Assembly (NCBI GenBank): GCA_016286835.1
Contig: JAEEUD010000085.1
Coordinates: 1-7,435, forward strand
Direction: 5' to 3'
Origin: Pyramidobacter sp.
GTDB lineage: Bacteria > Synergistota > Synergistia > Synergistales > Dethiosulfovibrionaceae
Length of the DNA: 7,435 nucleotides
Both the position numbers and the translations under genes were made by a program. Below the pieces are notes generated by a model. The model was not told the DNA's origin and did no database searches. It worked only from the letters and a program-made list of their open reading frames with translations. Numbering within the stretch: position 1 is the stretch's first letter; each line of letters begins with the position of its first letter. Shown here one piece after another: positions 6,101 to 7,435 of the stretch.

Positions 6101-6484
6101 ACGCCCGCTCCGCCTCAGCCTGGACCTCAGAATCCGTGGCCGACGCCCGCTCCGCCTCAGCCCGGTCCCCAGACGCAGCAGTACAGCCTGAACGGCATGT
6201 GGGGCCTCGGCGGCAGCGCACGCGGTGTAGCCATCGCCTTTGAGAACGGCGTCTACCGCCTCTATGTAGGTACTCGTTTTGCCGAGTTCGGCTCGTCGGT
6301 CTTCCACGGCAACCCGTATTCCGGCCAGCCCGTACAGTGGACGGGACAGGTGATCCAGGGCAACAACCCCGGCTACCAGTTCAACAACGTCGTCCAGATG
6401 ATCGCCCCCAATCAGCTGCTGATCGTCTTTGGCAGCGACATCACGCGCCAGCCGCAGCTCTTCATGCCCATCCGCGGCTGGTAA
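3200..6484 (+). CDS. Large secreted clostripain-family (peptidase C11) cysteine peptidase
   Basis: 1094 residues. Order: signal peptide 1-24 (MMKKW, hydrophobic core, CVPSLA before EE); Pro/Ala-rich spacer about 26-77; NPWDWG at 79-84; C11 catalytic domain about 91-465; a long beta-rich region of unknown family about 470-855; a small domain 864-945; a Pro-rich repeat linker 946-993; and a final small domain 995-1094. The catalytic domain begins with the family's W-T-I-M-A-F-x-x-G-D-N-N-L-E segment. It contains His204 in WNHGGGW and Cys250 in DMCLMG, and ends near the typical GLSFYAP motif (426-432). His204/Cys250 are the expected dyad. Family members cut after Arg or Lys and often self-activate; Lys218, 14 residues after the His, is a candidate processing site. 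The catalytic residues are intact. An ATG two codons in (3203) is an alternative start that changes one residue. It acts outside the cytoplasm. A close paralog follows at 6652. The role may be nutrient proteolysis, toxin activation or surface processing, and cannot be settled here. Confidence 0.93.
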   Translation: MMKKWLRTLFVLSCAALLCVPSLAEEPAAAPAPAPAGTTAEAPAPAAPQAAAPAEAQAPTPAAQTPAAPPAPAPAAAQNPWDWGAPDAKEREWTIMAFVNGDNNLESAALSDLKEMEAGLPADAKMDVIVLIDRAEGFSNDFGDWKGARAYRVKRSEDKNSIASEQLAELGAVDMADAGLLAQFVKTATAKFPAKKTALVMWNHGGGWKGMSNDNSSKGEMKLAAFEKTLAETAPLQPGGKFELLHFDMCLMGQSEVIAASAPYGRYMLASTPVEPALGMDYLHYLPLFAANKATDEIVTEGVHLGCQNFLNYDLLGASLSAYDLSRTDRFLRAWKKFADGLAPLADANWADLTRSFYYALNYGPEGEDQAKAEAFSSVDLNDWLDLIKRQPFAAPLKRDIEDLKRAGEGLTIATETGPALEKCTGLSFYAPLRGANLRPEYAETTFDKTVGWSRVLNAAYARQSVEGMEKPNVTNVEIGSPVVKPGVTTPRGGADFTITPANSIVPLSGGDLRGTYVKITVEGKSILRAYASFAFTAGEGKPFIITCNQILHNEHIDASQDERIFPRFADGKNELLYQFGGVTYLFYNDEKKATPVTVNYTNISDNEYYVRGFYSDPTTGGEKQVILKLDARYNLVKTMIAFEGSTVANIVPKPEGQFTPILDVIKDDRVQKQRSPETLKWGSGLKVAYNVYPKDFKACVLARAESIGGVGSYHMSRVLPVAENPDINSSMIKASSGENLEKIAGTFMAIGPVPAASGKGMIMAPNGMRWEIGLAQVGKDQALKLTLVAPAGQEEHLVQVTPVGLPTMLLYHLDKKGMATIDGRYYMVKVGTGDNFFWRLIDTGTSAPTLLTPVNAVTYPDNWLSGNWTGDNGSRLSAQNGAFSLQNASGASVAQGSLKTVGGFVQVKNANANQEFYFSGILSEGKLILTDLASGTAEVFTRGDAPVLPGPQQPAPPQPGPQNPWPTPAPPQPGPQNPWPTPAPPQPGPQTQQYSLNGMWGLGGSARGVAIAFENGVYRLYVGTRFAEFGSSVFHGNPYSGQPVQWTGQVIQGNNPGYQFNNVVQMIAPNQLLIVFGSDITRQPQLFMPIRGW
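3281..3430 (+). repeat. Degenerate short repeats encoding a Pro/Ala-rich spacer
   Basis: This stretch, inside the large peptidase gene, is built from imperfect copies of GCTCCGGCTCCCGCT-like units coding for AP, PA and QAPA. It encodes residues about 28-77, a flexible spacer between the signal peptide and the catalytic domain. The downstream paralog lacks it completely. Confidence 0.75.
6061..6172 (+). repeat. 42-bp tandem repeat (2.7 copies) coding for a Pro-rich linker
   Basis: Copies lie at 6061-6102 and 6103-6144 and differ at one base (A6094 versus G6136, silent). A partial third copy is at 6145-6172. Each full unit encodes PAPPQPGPQNPWPT. It is in frame (42 = 14 codons), so gain or loss of units would only change linker length. 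Confidence 0.95.
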
Positions 6485-6525
6485 AATGCAGCTGTAGCGT
6501 GAACGGCCGAATCGTCTTTTATCGT

Positions 6526-6566
6526 AAATGCCCCGCGTCCTCGTATTGAGAGCGCGGGGCATTTTC
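6526..6566 (+). terminator. Rho-independent terminator of the large C11 peptidase gene
   Basis: A perfect 12-bp stem pairs 6526-6537 (AAATGCCCCGCG) with 6553-6564 (CGCGGGGCATTT) and runs into TTTTC. The 15-base loop holds a further small CTC/GAG pairing. It lies 41 bases after the stop, so the second peptidase gene is probably not co-transcribed. Confidence 0.85.
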
Positions 6567-6572
6567 GATCCG

Positions 6573-6608
6573 TTGACGCGATACGACGAGTTGTGTATAC
6601 TTTTATGA
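6573..6608 (+). promoter_or_regulatory. Near-consensus sigma-70 promoter of the second C11 peptidase
   Basis: TTGACG (6573-6578), a 17-base spacer, then TATACT (6596-6601). It uses the same -35 hexamer and spacer length as the promoter of the first peptidase. It starts just 7 bases after the terminator and gives a leader of about 44 bases. Confidence 0.8.
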
Positions 6609-6651
6609 AAGAAATATGATGATGAAACGATAAATGAATGGAGGTTATGAC

Positions 6652-7435
6652 ATGCAAAAAAGAACGACCCGTTTTCTGCTTGCTTTTTTTGCGCTGCTGA
6701 TGGCGTGCGTTCCGGCACTCGCCGAAGGTCCGTGGGACTGGGGCGAGCCGAACGTCTCAGAAACGCGCGAATGGACGATCATGGCGTTCGTGAACGGCGA
6801 CAACAACCTCGAAGCGGCGGCGCTGGCCGACCTGCTGGAGATGGAGAAGGGGCTGCCGGAAGGCGGCACCGTCGAGGTGATCGCGCTGCTCGACCGCTCC
6901 GACAAATACACAAATGATCTCGGCGACTGGTCGGGCGCGCGCGTGTTTCATGTGAAACGATCCGCGGACGAAAAGACGCTCGCCTCGGAGCAGCTGGCTG
7001 ACCTCGGTCCGCTCGACATGAGCGACGCGAACACGCTCGTCCGGTTCGTCAAGGCCGCCACGGCAAAATATCCGGCCAAAAAAACGGCGCTGGTGATGTG
7101 GAACCACGGCGGCGGCTGGGGCGGCATGTCCTCCGACGAGGGCGCGAAAAAGGACGGCGACGAGAAGAACCCGCAGATGAGCCTGGCGGCGTTTGAAAAG
7201 GCGCTCTCCCAGCTTGCGCCGCTCCAGCCGGGCGGCATGTTCGAGCTGGTCCACTTCGACATGTGCCTGATGGGGCAGGCGGAAGTCGCCGTCGCGTGCG
7301 CGCCTTATGCGCGATGGATGTTCGCGTCCACGCCCGTCGAGCCGGCGCTGGGCATGGATTACGCGAAGTTCCTGCCGCTGTTCGCCGCTGGCAAACCGAC
7401 CGACGAGATCATCACTGAGGCCGTGCATGCCGGGT
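6652..7435 (+). CDS. Second clostripain-family (peptidase C11) cysteine peptidase, 3' end outside the window
   Basis: Open from ATG 6652 to the window edge (261 complete codons) with no stop. GGAGG at 6640-6644 lies 7 bases upstream; an ATG at 6647 is out of frame. Residues 1-24 are a signal peptide (MQKRTTR, hydrophobic core, CVPALA before EG), possibly with a loose lipobox at Cys19. It goes straight into GPWDWG (26-31) and the C11 domain with EWTIMAFVNGDNNLE. His152 in WNHGGGW and Cys205 in DMCLMG form the expected dyad. The visible part matches the upstream peptidase at roughly two residues in three by eye. The His-to-Cys distance is 53 residues against 46 upstream, because of an Asp/Lys/Glu-rich insertion near residues 162-174 that includes Lys166-Lys167. 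It lacks the Pro/Ala spacer. It appears to be a secreted Arg/Lys-directed peptidase made by tandem duplication. Whether it has the long C-terminal region of the first copy cannot be seen. Confidence 0.93.
   Translation, partial: MQKRTTRFLLAFFALLMACVPALAEGPWDWGEPNVSETREWTIMAFVNGDNNLEAAALADLLEMEKGLPEGGTVEVIALLDRSDKYTNDLGDWSGARVFHVKRSADEKTLASEQLADLGPLDMSDANTLVRFVKAATAKYPAKKTALVMWNHGGGWGGMSSDEGAKKDGDEKNPQMSLAAFEKALSQLAPLQPGGMFELVHFDMCLMGQAEVAVACAPYARWMFASTPVEPALGMDYAKFLPLFAAGKPTDEIITEAVHAG

Noticed and set aside
6061..6172. Tandem repeat as a CRISPR array or regulatory iteron
   Set aside because: The units abut with no spacers, are multiples of 3, and encode a regular Pro-rich linker inside an open gene.
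6647..6649. ATG just before the start of the second peptidase
   Set aside because: It is out of frame with the signal peptide and only 2 bases from the GGAGG; ATG 6652 has the right spacing and frame.

Overview
This is a high-GC bacterial window with strong AGGAGG-type ribosome binding sites and many exported proteins. The gene content (opine-dehydrogenase-like enzyme, exported NagZ-type glycosidase, large secreted clostripain-family peptidases) suggests a diderm anaerobe such as a member of the Synergistota (Pyramidobacter-like). That placement is inferred from gene style and was not tested by alignment.

Layout: the last 19 codons of a plus-strand gene (possibly a methyltransferase) end at 62 and are followed by a strong hairpin terminator. 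A small exported protein of unknown function lies on the minus strand (201-650, GTG start). It is divergent from an NAD(P)-dependent opine/octopine dehydrogenase family gene (780-1820, plus). That gene converges on a minus-strand GH3 NagZ-like beta-N-acetylglucosaminidase with a signal peptide (1887-2999, GTG start), and a shared hairpin lies between them. Divergent from the glycosidase is a 1094-residue secreted C11 (clostripain) cysteine peptidase (3200-6484) with its own near-consensus promoter. After a terminator comes a second C11 peptidase (6652 to beyond the window edge), a close paralog with its own promoter.

Every complete gene looks monocistronic: each has a recognisable -10 element, a good ribosome binding site and a hairpin at its end. 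Four of the five genes with a visible N-terminus carry signal peptides, so most of the window serves the cell envelope or exterior: cell-wall sugar turnover and protein degradation. Only the opine dehydrogenase appears cytoplasmic. No metabolic link between the neighbours is evident.

The most interesting part is the tandem peptidase pair. Both keep the His/Cys dyad and place a Lys exactly 14 residues after the catalytic His, the spacing I recall for the self-processing site of PmC11. They differ by a 7-residue insertion in that loop and by a Pro/Ala-rich spacer found only in the first copy. The first copy also ends in two domains that open with similar L-(S/N)-G-x-W motifs, joined by a 42-bp tandem-repeat linker. 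I see no mobile element, CRISPR array, RNA gene or clearly new multi-gene system.
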